Shown piece by piece: positions 10,406 to 21,851 of a stretch of DNA of 64,000 nt (within the stretch, counting starts at the first letter, position 1; every line of letters begins with the position of its first letter). The DNA is from Trichoplusia ni (taxonomy: Eukaryota > Arthropoda > Insecta > Lepidoptera > Noctuidae). Location: contig NC_039480.1 of the NCBI RefSeq assembly GCF_003590095.1, positions 3,697,328-3,761,327 of the forward strand, written 5' to 3'. Below the pieces are notes generated by a model that had not been told where the DNA came from, made no database searches, and saw only the letters and a list, made by a program, of their open reading frames with translations. A program made the position numbers and the translations under genes.

Positions 10406-13400
10406 ATGGCTGTGAGTATTTCTTATGCGATAACATGTTACCACAAACGAAATAAGACGTTAATTGCCGGTTTAAAGAAACATAACCTTACTTATTATTA
10501 ATGTCATGTTTTTCACATTTTTAGCAGATTTTTGCCGTTTATATGCATTTTTAAGTGTATTTATTGTGTTTTTTAGTCGATAGCAGCCGCTCAGGTGCAA
10601 GAAGTGCGTTCGATTACTCGGATCGAACGTATTGGTGCCCACTCACACATTCGCGGTCTCGGTCTTGATGATTCCTTGGAGCCTAGAGCCGTGTCCCAGG
10701 GCATGGTGGGGCAGAAGATGGCCAGGAAGGCCGCCGGCGTCATCCTCCAGATGATTCGAGAAGGTAATATTGATTAAATTGTTTATTGTTGCTATGGTAA
10801 CATGATTTGTTTGATAATGTTTATTTGCTAAACCACGCGAAACCCAATGCGTCGTGAATTCGATTCTCGCGACTCAAGAATTAAATGTGCAGGATGAAAA
10901 TACATTGTTGAAAAACACTGTCCCTATATCTCAAAAAAACATCAACTGTATAAAATGCAATGTATTTCTTACCATCAAACATCTAAATTGTTACACACAC
11001 ATACATAATACTACATGGTACAGAAACTATAGCTATTAAGTGATCTATAATTTTCGCAACCTCATTGCCATCTGAATAAAATCTTATCCTCTGAGAGTTT
11101 CACAAACTTTTGCTGAACACATACTTATTCAGGAGTCGTCAAAAAACTGAAACAAACAATTTCTTTTGACTATTGACCGCATACTCTACAGATAAAGAAC
11201 AGGTGTTTCTGGCTCAAAAGAGATGCATTAGAGCAATATGTAATCTACAAAAAACTGACTCTTGCAAATCCCATTTCATTAACTTAAAACTACTAACATT
11301 TCCTTCGATTTATATATATGAAGTTGCCATGTTTGTTAGGACTAACACTAATCTATTTATTCAAACAACAAGAAGCCGCAATAAAACACGTCTGTGCATA
11401 GTACCTTCTCGGACTGCTCTCCTACATAACAGTGTCTTTTGTATGGCTGTGAAGATATACAACAAACTACCCACGGCAGTTAAAGAATCGGAAAATATTG
11501 CCTCATTTAAAACCATGCTACGAAATTTTTTGATAAGTAAAGCCTATTATACTATAAATGATTTTCTCAATGATAATAATATTGATAAAAAATAATTATA
11601 CGATTTTGTGACATAGACCTATTTAAATGACATTTACATTGATTACTTATTGTTGATAAATGCACCAATTATATGGTAGTGTAAAGTGGGTTGTTTTCTG
11701 TTTTGTAACATAATAATAACCATTTAATGTTATTTTGATTAATTATGTGTAACATTTGCATGCCAAATATGGTAAAATTCAGTGGACTATTTGCTTTATG
11801 TACCATCATCTCTTACCTGTATTTAGCAAATAAAGAATTTGATTTGATTTGATACTACATGTAAAATATGTTCTGTTTATAGGTAAAATAGCAGGAAGAG
11901 CAGTTTTGCTAGCTGGCCAGCCCGGAACAGGGAAGACGGCCATCGCCATGGGCCTCGCTCAGGCTCTCGGACCTGACACTCCATTCACAAGCATGGCTGG
12001 TAAGTTACTTACTTCTTTATATAGTTCTGCACAATTTTAAATATTCCTTTTTCGTTTTCTTATGCCTATACAATAATTCTCTCATTTATCCTTTTTTTCA
12101 GGTTCTGAAATATTCTCCCTCGAGATGAGCAAAACCGAGGCTCTTACACAAGCCATCAGGAAGTCTATCGGTATTCGAATCAAGTGAGTTGATTGATTAT
12201 TTATGGAGTTGAATTTGAGAAAGAACATAAGATAGTTAAAATCCCGGACTTTTGAAGAATTCTCTTCAACATCGTCGCGGGCGAAACCGCGGGCGAAAAG
12301 CTAGTTTTATATAAAATTAATTACTTTACAGAGAAGAATCAGAGATTATAGAAGGAGAAGTAGTAGAAGTCGTAGTCGAGCGCTCGGCGGGCGGCGGTGG
12401 GGCGCGTGTGGGCAGACTCACGCTCAAGACCACGGACATGGAGACCAACTACGATATGGGAGCTAAGATGATCGACTCGCTGCTCAAGGAGAAGGTAGTT
12501 TCCCCAGTGCTGGGCAAAAGTTTCCCACTGCTGGGCAAAAGTTGCCCACGTATTTGAATTGTCAGCTTTCAGATTTTTCTATTGTTTGGAAAGTTTTTCC
12601 AGTGTTGGGCAAAAGTTTCCGTCTGTTGGGCAAAGTTTGCTCAGCTTTTCCTTACTATTTTGCTCAGTTTCTTTCGAATTTGGCTAATGCATAGTAGATA
12701 TCGCTTTTTAATGTTAATTAGTCATTTAATATAATTTTTTTCTGTCTTTGTTATTAATTATAACGATATGATCCTAGACTAATCTACGTAAAATTCTAAT
12801 TAAAATTCTAATCCTTGTAGGTCCAAGCCGGTGACGTCATCACCATAGACAAGGCAACGGGCAAGATAAACAAGCTTGGTAGGAGTTTTGCAAGAGCCAG
12901 AGACTATGATGCTACCGGTATGTAAAATTAATAATAGCCTATTAATATCCCACTGTTGGACACAGGCCTCTCTTCGAAGTTGAAAGTGTTATTCACCATG
13001 TCAAGAATAGACCTGCAGATGTATATCAGAAATATTTATGATATGATATTATTCTTAAAACTAACTGTTGCCCGCGGCTTCGTCCGCGTGTTTAAAAGAT
13101 ATAAGTTAGGAATTTTTGAACGGAAGCCCACGAAAATGAATAATTTTCCCTTTTTTTCCACATTTTCCATTGTACCTTCGCTCCTATCAGTCGCAGCGTA
13201 ATAATATATATTATAGCCTAAAACCTTCCTCAAAAAATGGTCTATTCAACACAAAAATAATTTTTCAATTTGAACCAGTAGTTCGTGAGATTAGCGCGTA
13301 CAAACAAACAAACTCTTCAGCTTTATATATCAGTATAGATGATGAAAACTTTCTCATAAAAAGCTACTGAGCGAAACTTCGTGAAAGTCTTAAAGGATGA

Positions 13401-16400
13401 ACGCGGATGACATAGCACGACGCCGGCGGTTCAGGTTTAGTCAGTAAGAGTCTGACACTACCCATTTCCTCCCCCGAGGGAGAGGCTGTCCATGAGGATA
13501 TGAACACTAGCTGTTCCCTCCCCGGAGAGAGCGGGTGTCCCCCGCCATACACCAAAAAAAATAGTCAGGCCCGCGGGAAACAGGAAGTACCTATCACATT
13601 TAATATTATTCACACCTACAGGTCAGCAAGCCAGATTCGTCCAATGCCCCGAAGGTGAACTACAGAAACGCAAAGAAGTCGTACACACAGTCACTCTACA
13701 TGAAATTGATGTCATCAACTCTAGAACACATGGATTCTTAGCCCTGTTCTCAGGTAAGCATTTAATTAATAAATTTAAAACATCTAAACCCACGTTTTTA
13801 AATGTCACTCCATTCAAATTTTATCAAAATCGGTTCAGCCGTTTTTAAAGTTGTAAATTGCATTGTCATCGGGTTTGAAGCTACCCTGAAAATTTCAGCC
13901 CGCCAGCTTAACGGGAAGTGACTTGAGTCAATTTTGAAATTGAGTTGCAAAAAATCCATCCGGAACGACAAACAAACAAGAAAAAATTGTGTCTAAAAAC
14001 GTGGGAAAAATGAATTAAAATTGCTGAATCGACTATACTGAAATAACTTTGCTGCCTGTCTGTTTTATCAACCTGATCTCGTGAACCCGAACAGATCAGA
14101 TATGTTATTATGTATTTCTTTTGACACTATAGCAATTTATTGCAACAAAAACTACGATTGGTTCAGTCATAAATGTGAATTCTTTAAGTCATTTTATTTC
14201 GAAATTTTGTTTTTTTTTTTAAACCACTGAACCATTAGTGTCATGTAAATATGATATATCTCACACCACACACACACACACATACAAACGCACACACGCA
14301 CACACACACACTTACACATACAATTTTGATCTGAACTATGTTATATTTATTTCGTATATATATTTTTCTTTCTTTTCTTTGTTCCACCCCCATTTAACTC
14401 CGACAAACCTGTTTTAACAATAGTTAAATACGATAAATAAATAATTAATTCCCATAATTATAATAACAGGTGACACAGGAGAAATCAAGTCAGAGATTCG
14501 TGAACAGATCAACAGTAAGGTGGCGGAGTGGCGCGAGGAGGGGAAGGCGGAGATGATACCGGGAGTCCTGTTCATTGACGAGGTGAGTGTCCCGGGGCAA
14601 ACACAACGTGACCCGCCCGGCCCACACTGCTTGCCGGCGGAAGCCCGCGGTCTGTGTATCAAGGATTGCAACGCATTGCCATACACCGACACGAAAACGC
14701 GGATGACGTAGCACGGCGGTTCAGGTTTAGTCAGTAAGAGTCTGACACTACACATTTCCTCCCCCGAGGGAGTGGGTGTCCATGAAGATTACCCCGCCTT
14801 ACCAAAAAAAAAAGGGAAACAGCGTCAATTTTCCTAGTGTCCGTCTTGTAGTTTATGCGTACGTATTTTTTAACTAGCTGTTGCACGCGACTTCGTCCGC
14901 GTGGTTAGAAGATATAACTTAGGAATTTTTGTACAGAAGCCCTCGAAAATTAATAATTTTCCCTGTTTTTTTCCACATTTTCCATTGTATCTTCGCTCCT
15001 ATTAGTCGCAGCGTGATGGTATATAGCCTAAAACCTTCCTCGGTAAAGTGTCTATACAACACAAAAATAATTTTTCAAACAAACGCGCGTTCAAACAAAC
15101 AAACAAACTCTTCAGCTTTATATATTAGTATAATTATTTTGCAACTTTTCCATATTTTTTGGTCACCGTTTAAACCTTCCCTGGACTGCTACGAATATTT
15201 CAAGACAGCCGTAATCGTATTTTAGCGTGACTACCATATGTACGAATCATTTTTATACTGGGTTGATACAACGGTGGGGCGTTTCTTACAACTGCCAATA
15301 CAAGGTACTATTTTCAAGCTCTGTACCAAAAATCAATAAAATTGGAGCAGTAGTTTAGTCGCAAATTATTTTTAAGTTTTTGATATATTATTATATTATT
15401 TTGGACACGATGTATCTTTTGATTACTCGGATAGCCGAGTGGCTGAGGTCACCAAGCCAAACCCACAGCGCGCGTGGTGTCGCGGTTTTCGATCCCCGCT
15501 TAGGACAAGCATTTGTTCTGATTCTGGGTGTCATTGTGATATGATTTGTATGTTTGTGAATCCCCCCGCGACACAAGGATTAAATTCCTTAGTGCGGGAG
15601 TCGTTTTAAAAAAAAGCCTTTCCTAACAGCTGATTATATCTACACGCATAGATTATTCACCTTACAACGATAAATCTGACACGACTGTAATAGAACTGCA
15701 AACAAACCGTACGGTCCAATTGCAGTCGGCGTGCAATCGTGTGACGGTTGGTTGAAATGCAATCCGTCTGTCTAGAGCCTAACTAACTGACCATCAGTTA
15801 CAAAGGGTGGTTGCGTTTCACTCTGATTTGTTAGCTACATTTTTGTTGCTTTTAATTTTTAACCCGTGTCGAATTAATACTAAAAACGTATAGTATACGT
15901 GTTGTAATTTAACGCCCCGCCGTCACATCAACCCTGTATTATATCACGAAGGCAGATCACTAATAGCAAATGCTAAATGCTATGAAAAAAAAGCATGCTA
16001 CGTTTTGGCGCTATATGTTATATTAACCGTCACTAGTGATGAGCACTATCATTTGTTCTGTGTCTGATATTAATTCATATATATGTATTACTAGCTGACC
16101 CAGCAAACGTTGTTTTGCCTAATAAATTATTTCTAGTTGTATGTATTTTTAAAGCCACATTACAAAAAAATAAAAACAAAAAATTTCTTCCAATAATCAA
16201 ATATGTTTTTTTTAGTGTGAGCAACCCTTAACACTTAGGGGTATGAAAAATAGATGTTGTTCTATTCTCAGACCTACCTAATATGTGTACAAAATTTCAT
16301 AAAAATCGGTCGAACCGTTTCGGAGGAGTTCGGTAACTAACATCGTGACACAGGAATTTTATATATTAGATGTTTACAAATATATAAGTATGTTTATCAG

Positions 16401-18525
16401 CTGTCTAGTTCTGCTTAGTTTGAGACTATAGTAAGGCGAACTAGACGAGATAAAAAACGTAAACAAGCGGACCGTTACTGAGTTACATTGCGCTAACGAA
16501 GGATTATTATCCCTGTCCTTATCACTCGTACGCAGTCATGGCGTCAGTTTGTCGATGACAGCTGTCGTTATGTGTTTCGTGGTACAAGAAAGCAGTCAGT
16601 ACGGCAGTTGTCAACATTAGGTCCGCCATGTTGTGAAGAAGTTCATTCCTTTATTTTTGACAAAATTCGAACTTTATAATATTTTATTCAAATAAAATGT
16701 TATGAACCCCTGATTTTTTTTTATCTCGTCTCGTTGGCCTTACTTAGATGGGAAAGTTGTGCAATATTAAGATACAACCTTGTAAATAACAAGACATATG
16801 TACCAGAAATGCTACAAAAGCCTTTAAATGAATGTTCGACTACCAGGCGCACATGCTGGACGTGGAGTGCTTCTCGTTCCTGAACCGCGCGCTGGAGTCG
16901 GACACGGCGCCCGTGCTCATCATGGCCACCAACCGCGGCATCACGCGCATCCGGGGCACGAGCTACCGCTCGCCGCACGGCATCCCGCTCGACCTGCTCG
17001 ACAGGATGATCATCGTGCCCACCTCGCCCTACTCGCACCAGGAGCTGCGCGAGATACTCAACATCAGGTGCGAGGAGGAAGACTGCCAGATGTCCGCTGA
17101 CGCCCTGACGGTGTTGACGCGCGTGGCTACTGAGACCTCGCTCCGCTACGCCATACAGCTGATCACCACCGCCTCGCTGGTGGCGCGCAGGAGGAAGGCC
17201 GCCGAGGTAACAGCTTCAAATCGATGCGAGGAATAGAGCAAAGAATATTATAACAAAAAGAAGCCCAAGTAAATCTTCGTCACTTTAGCTACCTGCCAAT
17301 AAAAGTTTCTTCAAAATCGGTTCAGCCGTTTTTTATATAAGCTGGAACAAAGAGAAGGATATCTGAGCAAATCCTGTAAAAAAAGGGGTGTGTACAGCAT
17401 AATTGCTTTTTCCAATATTTCAAACAGACAATCCTATTAATATACATGTATGAATAGATGACCATAAAATATATTTGCACAATCTACACTGACATAACGA
17501 AATTCATTTAAAATGCTACTTTATAACAACTTAACCTAACCTTGGGTTTATTCAAAAGCAATATTATGCGACAGAATTTTTATATGAAACTTTATTATTC
17601 TAGAAGGGGAATTACCGTTCACACATCCCTAGATCCACCGGCGTTGATATATTTTACAAATTTGAACTTTGCAGCAATGGAATATTGAAAGACTCATATT
17701 AAGAATATATTTTACATTGTCAGGTGAGCATGGAGGACGTCAAGAAGGTTTACTCCCTGTTCCTGGACGAGCACCGCTCCGAGCAGTTCCTGAAGGAGTA
17801 CCAGGATGAGTTCATGTTCAACGATGGATCTGGCGGTGAGTTGGAGATGTCTATTAGATGATGCAACGGTTTACTCACGCGTATGTATCGGGATCGGCCG
17901 ACTAGTTTCGGACACAACCGGAGTCCTTAATCATGAGCTTAGAACGAAACCGTTGCATCATTTAATAATGAATAGCTCTCTCGTTTTTTCTATTTTTATT
18001 TAAAAAAACCACTCCTGAAGTAAGGAATTTAATTCTTGTACTGTGGAGTGTTTCATAGACATACAAGTCACATGCACAAGACACCCAAACTCAGGACAAG
18101 CATTCGTGGATCACACAAACGCTTGTCCTACGCGGGGATCGAACCCGCGTCGTGCAGAGTCGATCTAGCGCAGTGACCACAACCACACGACTGTGTGCAG
18201 TTCTCTTTGATTAGTTGATTCAAGGTCACTTTGGATGCAAAAACTGCTGTGTGGCAGGGGTCGATCAGTGTCCATACATATATGTCTGAAATCTACTAGT
18301 CTAAATCTACTATCTTATATTTGCTGTCCTAGCAAACCACGTACCGCCTATTTCATCACCGTTTAAACCTTCCCTGGACATTCACGAATATTACAAGTAA
18401 AAATAATCCTAATCAGTTCAGCCGTTCTCGAGTTTTAGCGAGACTAACGAACAGCAATTCATTTATATATATATCTTGTATTGTATGTTTCAGATGCATC
18501 GCAACTAATGGAGGTGTCGCAGTAA
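10406..18525 (+). CDS. rept: Reptin / RuvB-like AAA+ ATPase 2
   Basis: Eleven coding exons: 10406-10411, 10577-10763, 11883-11999, 12102-12183, 12332-12494, 12821-12917, 13622-13753, 14470-14582, 16847-17206, 17724-17835, 18494-18525. Phase is kept throughout and they give 466 aa (human RUVBL2 has 463). Reptin pairs with pontin in a hexameric AAA+ ring serving INO80/SRCAP remodelling, TIP60 and R2TP chaperone work in nucleus and cytoplasm. Visible motifs: ERIGAHSHIRGLGL near the N-terminus, Walker A GQPGTGKT (76-83), the OB-fold insertion, Walker B LFIDE (295-299), sensor 1 ATN (326-328) and sensor 2 around Arg399. Tyr/Ser/Lys choices follow RUVBL2, not RUVBL1. Exon 1 codes only two residues. 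Exon 9 (120 codons) is much richer in GC than the others and gives Ala300 where the family has Val. ATTAAA at 19037 may be the poly(A) signal. Confidence 0.97.
11158..11851 (+). pseudogene. 5'-truncated LINE in reptin intron 2
   Basis: An open frame of about 140 codons ending at 11595 reads QKRCIRAICNLQ, LLTFPSIYIYEVAMF and YNKLPTAVKESENIASFK, the C-terminal tail of a lepidopteran non-LTR reverse transcriptase. The catalytic part is missing. The 3' end carries the repeat TTTGATTTGATTTGAT (11837-11851). Same strand as reptin. Confidence 0.85.
12241..12306 (+). mobile_element. Helitron 3' end remnant in reptin intron 4
   Basis: CCCGGACTTTTGAAGAATTC through GCGGGCGAAAAGCTAG|T, the 3' half of the Lep1-type Helitron seen complete at 38748-38956. 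The 5' part is lost. Confidence 0.7.
12500..12642 (+). repeat. Degenerate short tandem repeat in reptin intron 5
   Basis: The unit CAGTGCTGGGCAAAAGTTTCC recurs four times with changes, beginning right after the exon 5 donor. Nothing coding. Confidence 0.7.
13061..13339 (-). mobile_element. Helitron copy in reptin intron 6
   Basis: A minus-strand relative of the copy at 8274: starts (plus strand) CTAACTGTTGCCCGCGGCTT, a CTAG end mutated to CTAA, and finishes GCTTTATATATCAGTATAGA. Confidence 0.8.
13392..13560 (+). repeat. Dispersed repeat family F
   Basis: Copy of the CACGGCGGTTCAGG/CCCCCGAGGGAG repeat ending in an A-rich tail, about 60 bp before reptin exon 7. Confidence 0.8.
13786..14015 (+). 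repeat. Dispersed repeat family D
   Basis: Copy in reptin intron 7, starting about 30 bp after the exon 7 donor at 13754. Shows AATGTCACTCCATTCAAA and GAAAATTTCAGCCCGCCAGC. Confidence 0.82.
14262..14320 (+). repeat. CA microsatellite
   Basis: Imperfect (CA)n run, broken by CATACAAACG and similar interruptions, in reptin intron 7. Confidence 0.85.
14660..14808 (+). repeat. Dispersed repeat family F
   Basis: Begins ATCAAGGATTGCAACGCATT and ends CGCCTTACCAAAAAAAAAA. It starts about 80 bp into reptin intron 8. Confidence 0.8.
14875..15133 (-). mobile_element. Helitron copy in reptin intron 8
   Basis: Plus-strand ends CTAGCTGTTGCACGCGACTT and CTTTATATATTAGTATAATT: the same family as 8274-8533, reversed. 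Confidence 0.85.
15425..15610 (+). mobile_element. SINE family A (tRNA-derived)
   Basis: The best tRNA-like head of the family: GGATAGCCGAGTGGCTGAGG (box A) and GTTTTCGATCCCCGC (box B), then the body and TTTGTGAATCCCCCC and GTGCGGGAGTCGTTTTAAAA tail. Confidence 0.82.
16030..16425 (+). mobile_element. SINE family B fragment interrupted by a Helitron
   Basis: GATGAGCACTATCATTTGTT and CTGTGTCTGA on the left and AAATATATAAGTATGTTTATCAG on the right are SINE-B body parts, split by the Helitron at 16091-16370. Confidence 0.7.
16091..16370 (-). mobile_element. Helitron, second family (CTAGCTGACCCAGC end)
   Basis: Read on minus it begins TCTAATATATAAAATTCC after A and ends GCTGGGTCAGCTAG before T. 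Related fragments are at 10063-10120, 38300-38692 and 45000-45115. It is in reptin intron 8. Confidence 0.8.
17855..17978. mobile_element. Palindromic MITE family H
   Basis: GATGATGCAACGGTTTACTC at one end and CGTTGCATCATTTAATAATG at the other, with CGACTAGTTTCGGAC inside. It starts about 20 bp past the donor of reptin exon 10. Other members: 23771-24453, 34708-34850, 39680-39810, 44515-44600 and a fragment at 7485-7570. Confidence 0.8.
18002..18200 (-). mobile_element. SINE family A
   Basis: A minus copy with CACGACTGTGTGCAG head, CGCGGGGATCGAACCCGCG and CACATGCACAAGACACCC, in reptin intron 10. Confidence 0.78.
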
Positions 18526-18657
18526 ACCTGTTAATTCCAAATATGTTCGCTTTAACTTGCTTAGAATATTGTTTTAGTTTTATCTACTATAATTATAATC
18601 TCCACAAATTGCTAACAGTTGCAACGTTGTTACAGAACATTCAAAGATTTAATTAAA

Positions 18658-18880
18658 AACCCACTTTTTTAAATGTCACTCTAATTAGATTTAAAATCGT
18701 GGTCACCTTTGTCAAATTTATCAAATTCGGTTTAGCCGCTTTTATAGTTGCAAATGGCATTGGCATCGGGTTTGAAGCTACCCTGAAAATTTCAGCCTGC
18801 TAGCTTATCGGGAAGTGCCTCAAAATTGAGTTGCAAAAATCCAACCGGAACGACAAACAAACAAGAAAAGTGAGTCTATA
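18658..18880 (+). repeat. Dispersed repeat family D in the reptin 3' region
   Basis: Begins about 130 bp past the reptin stop. If the poly(A) signal near 19037 is used, this repeat is part of the 3' UTR. Confidence 0.8.
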
Positions 18881-19127
18881 AAACAAAACAAAAATCTGCT
18901 TTAAAAAACGGCCTGCAATATAAATGTTCTGTCAAATGACGTCATCACTATGGCGAACGTGTGTTAGCAATATGCCGAGATTATTCTTACATGGAATGTA
19001 TTTTAGGTTACTATAAGTTTTTAATTGTAAGTTTGTATTAAATGAATATCGAAAAATGGAATTTATTGCTTTTTATTTCTATTTTCCCGTAGGTAACTTA
19101 AAATTTGATAGTTAACGAAAGCTGCCT

Positions 19128-19405
19128 ACTTAAAATGGGAATGGGCCGGCCATGTTTGTGGCTTGCCAAGTTGCCAGATAACTCCTGGGCCTAAAGTATG
19201 TACACAATAGATTCCATCCAACATAAAGCGGCGACGAGGACGGCCCCAAAATAGATGGCACGATAAACTGGATGCATACCACAAAAAAAAAAAGGATAAA
19301 GCTATAGCTAGACAGAATGGAAAAATATAAGGGAGGCCTTTGCTTTACAGTGGGACAGTAATGACTAAAAAGAAGGAGGTTTAGGTATACTGTTATATTA
19401 GTCAA
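19128..19405 (+). pseudogene. LINE C-terminal remnant between reptin and COX8
   Basis: The plus strand reads KWEWAGHV, then KRRRGRPQNRWHDKL and ARQNGKI with stops and frame changes between: the decayed tail of an RTE-type reverse transcriptase ORF. No intact frame. Confidence 0.7.
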
Positions 19406-19900
19406 TAAATTAACTAAAAACGAGTATTTTTCTTGGATGTTCGCACAGAATTTTACTCCATTGCATGTAAAAGGTTAATATTGAGCTACTTAGCAGCATA
19501 CAGTGTCTTTATTTTTGGCACTACTTTCAAAGCTGTTAATACCCATTCACATTTCAAACAATCCTTCGCTTAACATGTGCCTCCACAGACCGCAAGTTGC
19601 GCCACAATAGCCGGTACTCCGCCTTCTGCATCCAGTCCGACCGCTCAGCAGCTCATCAGCTACCTTTTCCGTATAATAAATATTTAGATATTAAGGGCAT
19701 ATAATAAAATGTGCAATATTCAAAAAACAATTTTAATTTAATCACTAACAATCGACTAACGAAGTTAAAGACAATCGACTAAAAAAAAGACATCTTACCG
19801 ATGACAGTTGCCCCGCCCTAGCACAGAATTGATTTTAGTATTTTCACGCAGTGAATTTTTCCGTGTTGATTTAAAAACTTGAAATCACTGTAAAATCAAA

Positions 19901-21069
19901 ATGTTTGCCGTAAGGAACCTTTTCAAAGCCAACGCTCAGATCCTTAAGAATGTCGCTCAGCAGAGGAATATGAGCGTAATTTCCACCCCAGCTAGGAACA
20001 AGGTGACCAAAGGCGTAAGTACATAATTCGTATTTTTCTTCTAAATTAACCATAATTTCTCTGCTATTATCAATTTAAAGCGTTGTAAAAGAATATTCTT
20101 TGGTATTTGGTGCCTATTATATTGATATCCAACTTAAAATATTTTTTCTATTACGTAATTATAGGTTATGTTTCTATTTGGCTGAACTAAAGGTCCTTGA
20201 ACAAGGAAAACATAAAAAGATGGATCTTGGCTTGATGATAAAAATATAAAATAAATCAAGAAAATATTTGTGAAGTAATGCTAGGTATTTACCTAAATAT
20301 TTTCTCTTGTGTTAAAAGATGGCTTATTCTTATCTAATTGGAGCATTGATTATCTGTAGGTAAATGTAATCGTCTATTTACTAATGAACTAAATTAGAAC
20401 TTCATTAGAAAAATATCAAATATTTTTAAGTGACATTACTTTTTGTATTCATAAGACATAAAAAAAACGGTTGAAGATAATCAAAAATACTTAAAGCCAA
20501 ACAAACAATATGTTTAAGAAAAACTATGGAAATATAACAATGACATGTCGGTGAAATTTCATATCTCTTGATTAAGGAGTTTTTCTAAACAACAAGCAGG
20601 TCTGCTGGAAGAGATTTCTTAAAGAAATAATCAGTACCTTTGTACATTTATTTTCATATCTTGATATTTCTGTGAATTTTCTGTGTATATAATAAATAAA
20701 AATTAAAAAGTTCAAATGCATTAAAGAAGGTAAAAAGCCAAAGCTAAGGATGGTTATTCAAAACTCAGAAACTATTTACCTTACATCATCATCATCATCA
20801 TTCCCCTGCCCTTATCCCAATTATTTTATTTGGGGTCGGCGCAACATGTCATCTTCCACACCTTCCTATCGGCCGTCATCTCACAAGAAACACTAACTAT
20901 TTACTTTACATACAATATCTAATAAGTATTCCGTTACCTTACAATATCTTATATTCTTTTTCAAAATTTTCAGGAGATGATCTTCCTAGCTGCAGCCATG
21001 GTGATTGGCTGGTCTGCGGTCCCCGCCTGGGTTCTGGTCAACATCAAGAACTACAGGAACAAGGAATAA
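19901..21069 (+). CDS. COX8: Cytochrome c oxidase subunit 8, mitochondrial
   Basis: Two exons, 19901-20014 (38 codons, donor GTAAGT) and 20974-21069 (31 codons plus TAA, acceptor TTTTCAG), give 69 aa. The product is a nuclear-encoded single-pass subunit of respiratory complex IV in the inner mitochondrial membrane. The first 25 or so residues carry Arg, Lys, Gln and Asn but no acid, as expected for a mitochondrial presequence. The mature part has GEMIF, one hydrophobic helix (about 42-60) with GWSAVPAWVLVN and a basic tail KNYRNKE, the layout of insect COX8. The length matches the family. The ATG follows CAAA and opens the first exon. AATAAA at 21141 lies 72 bases past the stop. The lone intron is 959 bp. 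Confidence 0.93.
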
Positions 21070-21140
21070 ACAGACAAACAGTATAGACAAATATTATGTA
21101 GATACAGCTGTGAGTTATTATGTTAAGTAAAAGGTAATTT

Positions 21141-21146
21141 AATAAA
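21141..21146 (+). promoter_or_regulatory. COX8 polyadenylation signal
   Basis: Canonical AATAAA 72 bases after the COX8 stop, followed within 15 bases by a G/T-rich stretch (GATGTGGTTTTATT). A short 3' UTR fits a small housekeeping gene. Confidence 0.75.
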
Positions 21147-21349
21147 TCATGATGTGGTTTTATTTCATCTATTTTGGGAATTAAGTTCGTGAGTGTTCTG
21201 CCCGATACTGAATTTCTAGTTATTGCATTGGAGAATACAAATAGGGTAGTTTAAATCCTATTTCCATTAATTTATCGGCCATTTGAAATAGCTGTAATGG
21301 ACCCATTATAAACATAGTATACATAATATAGATGAATTGCACCCAAACA

Positions 21350-21600
21350 GAACCCATAGTTTATGAAGTTCCGGGTTTGATAAGTAGCAAATGCTACGGG
21401 CCCCTCTTTGTATCGCCTGTCTGAAGGCAATAAAAGTTTACCACAATTTTTTAACCAAGCTCTTCTCACACATCTTGCTGTTTGTTGTACAACAAAACTA
21501 ACAGGAGAATTTGAGAACTTCATGCAAACCAAAGGGCAATGTTGGCTGTATTTGATGCACTGGGTTTGTCTCTTGATGGCAGTTTTTAAGTTCATTTATT
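21350..21600. other. Unassigned unique stretch between COX8 and the aminopeptidase
   Basis: Both strands carry short open frames (64 and 107 codons) with no recognisable motif. Flanking sequence (21225-21300) matches the repeat GGCCATTTGAAATAGC seen at 22800-22990, 35595-35840 and 63640-63720. I see no support for a gene. Confidence 0.4.
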
Positions 21601-21845
21601 AATTTGTCATGAGAGAACAAAAAAACTGCCCGGTGTAACCTGGTCGAAACGACGGGCTAATCAAGGTAAAATTCGCGTTTCTAATCCCCATATTCTATAT
21701 TAATAGATCAAAACAAGTTATAAGTCGCTCGACTCACCGTCTAAGACCACCCTACGCAGAATAAGGCAATTTTTTGCCCAAGTCCCAAAGCGAGTCCAAC
21801 ACCAAATACCAAGATTATGAATAAAATAAACAATTTTTTCATGGT

Positions 21846-21851
21846 TTTATT
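21846..21851 (-). promoter_or_regulatory. Possible polyadenylation signal of the Xaa-Pro aminopeptidase
   Basis: TTTATT on the plus strand (AATAAA on minus) is the nearest clear hexamer I see past the stop at 22286, implying a 3' UTR of about 0.44 kb. The COX8 signal lies 0.7 kb away facing it, so the two genes end tail to tail. Confidence 0.35.

Noticed and set aside
11173..11595. 140-codon ORF as a novel host gene
   Set aside because: Its motifs and the TTTGA tail show it to be a LINE 3' end with no ATG at the frame start.
12956..13201. 81-codon ORF between reptin exons 6 and 7
   Set aside because: It runs through a Helitron copy; similar phrases appear at 14929, 41739 and 61645 because the same Helitron is translated.
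16721..17038. 105-codon minus-strand ORF, basic and Val/Arg-rich
   Set aside because: It is the antisense shadow of GC-rich reptin exon 9, which lacks antisense stops because of its composition.
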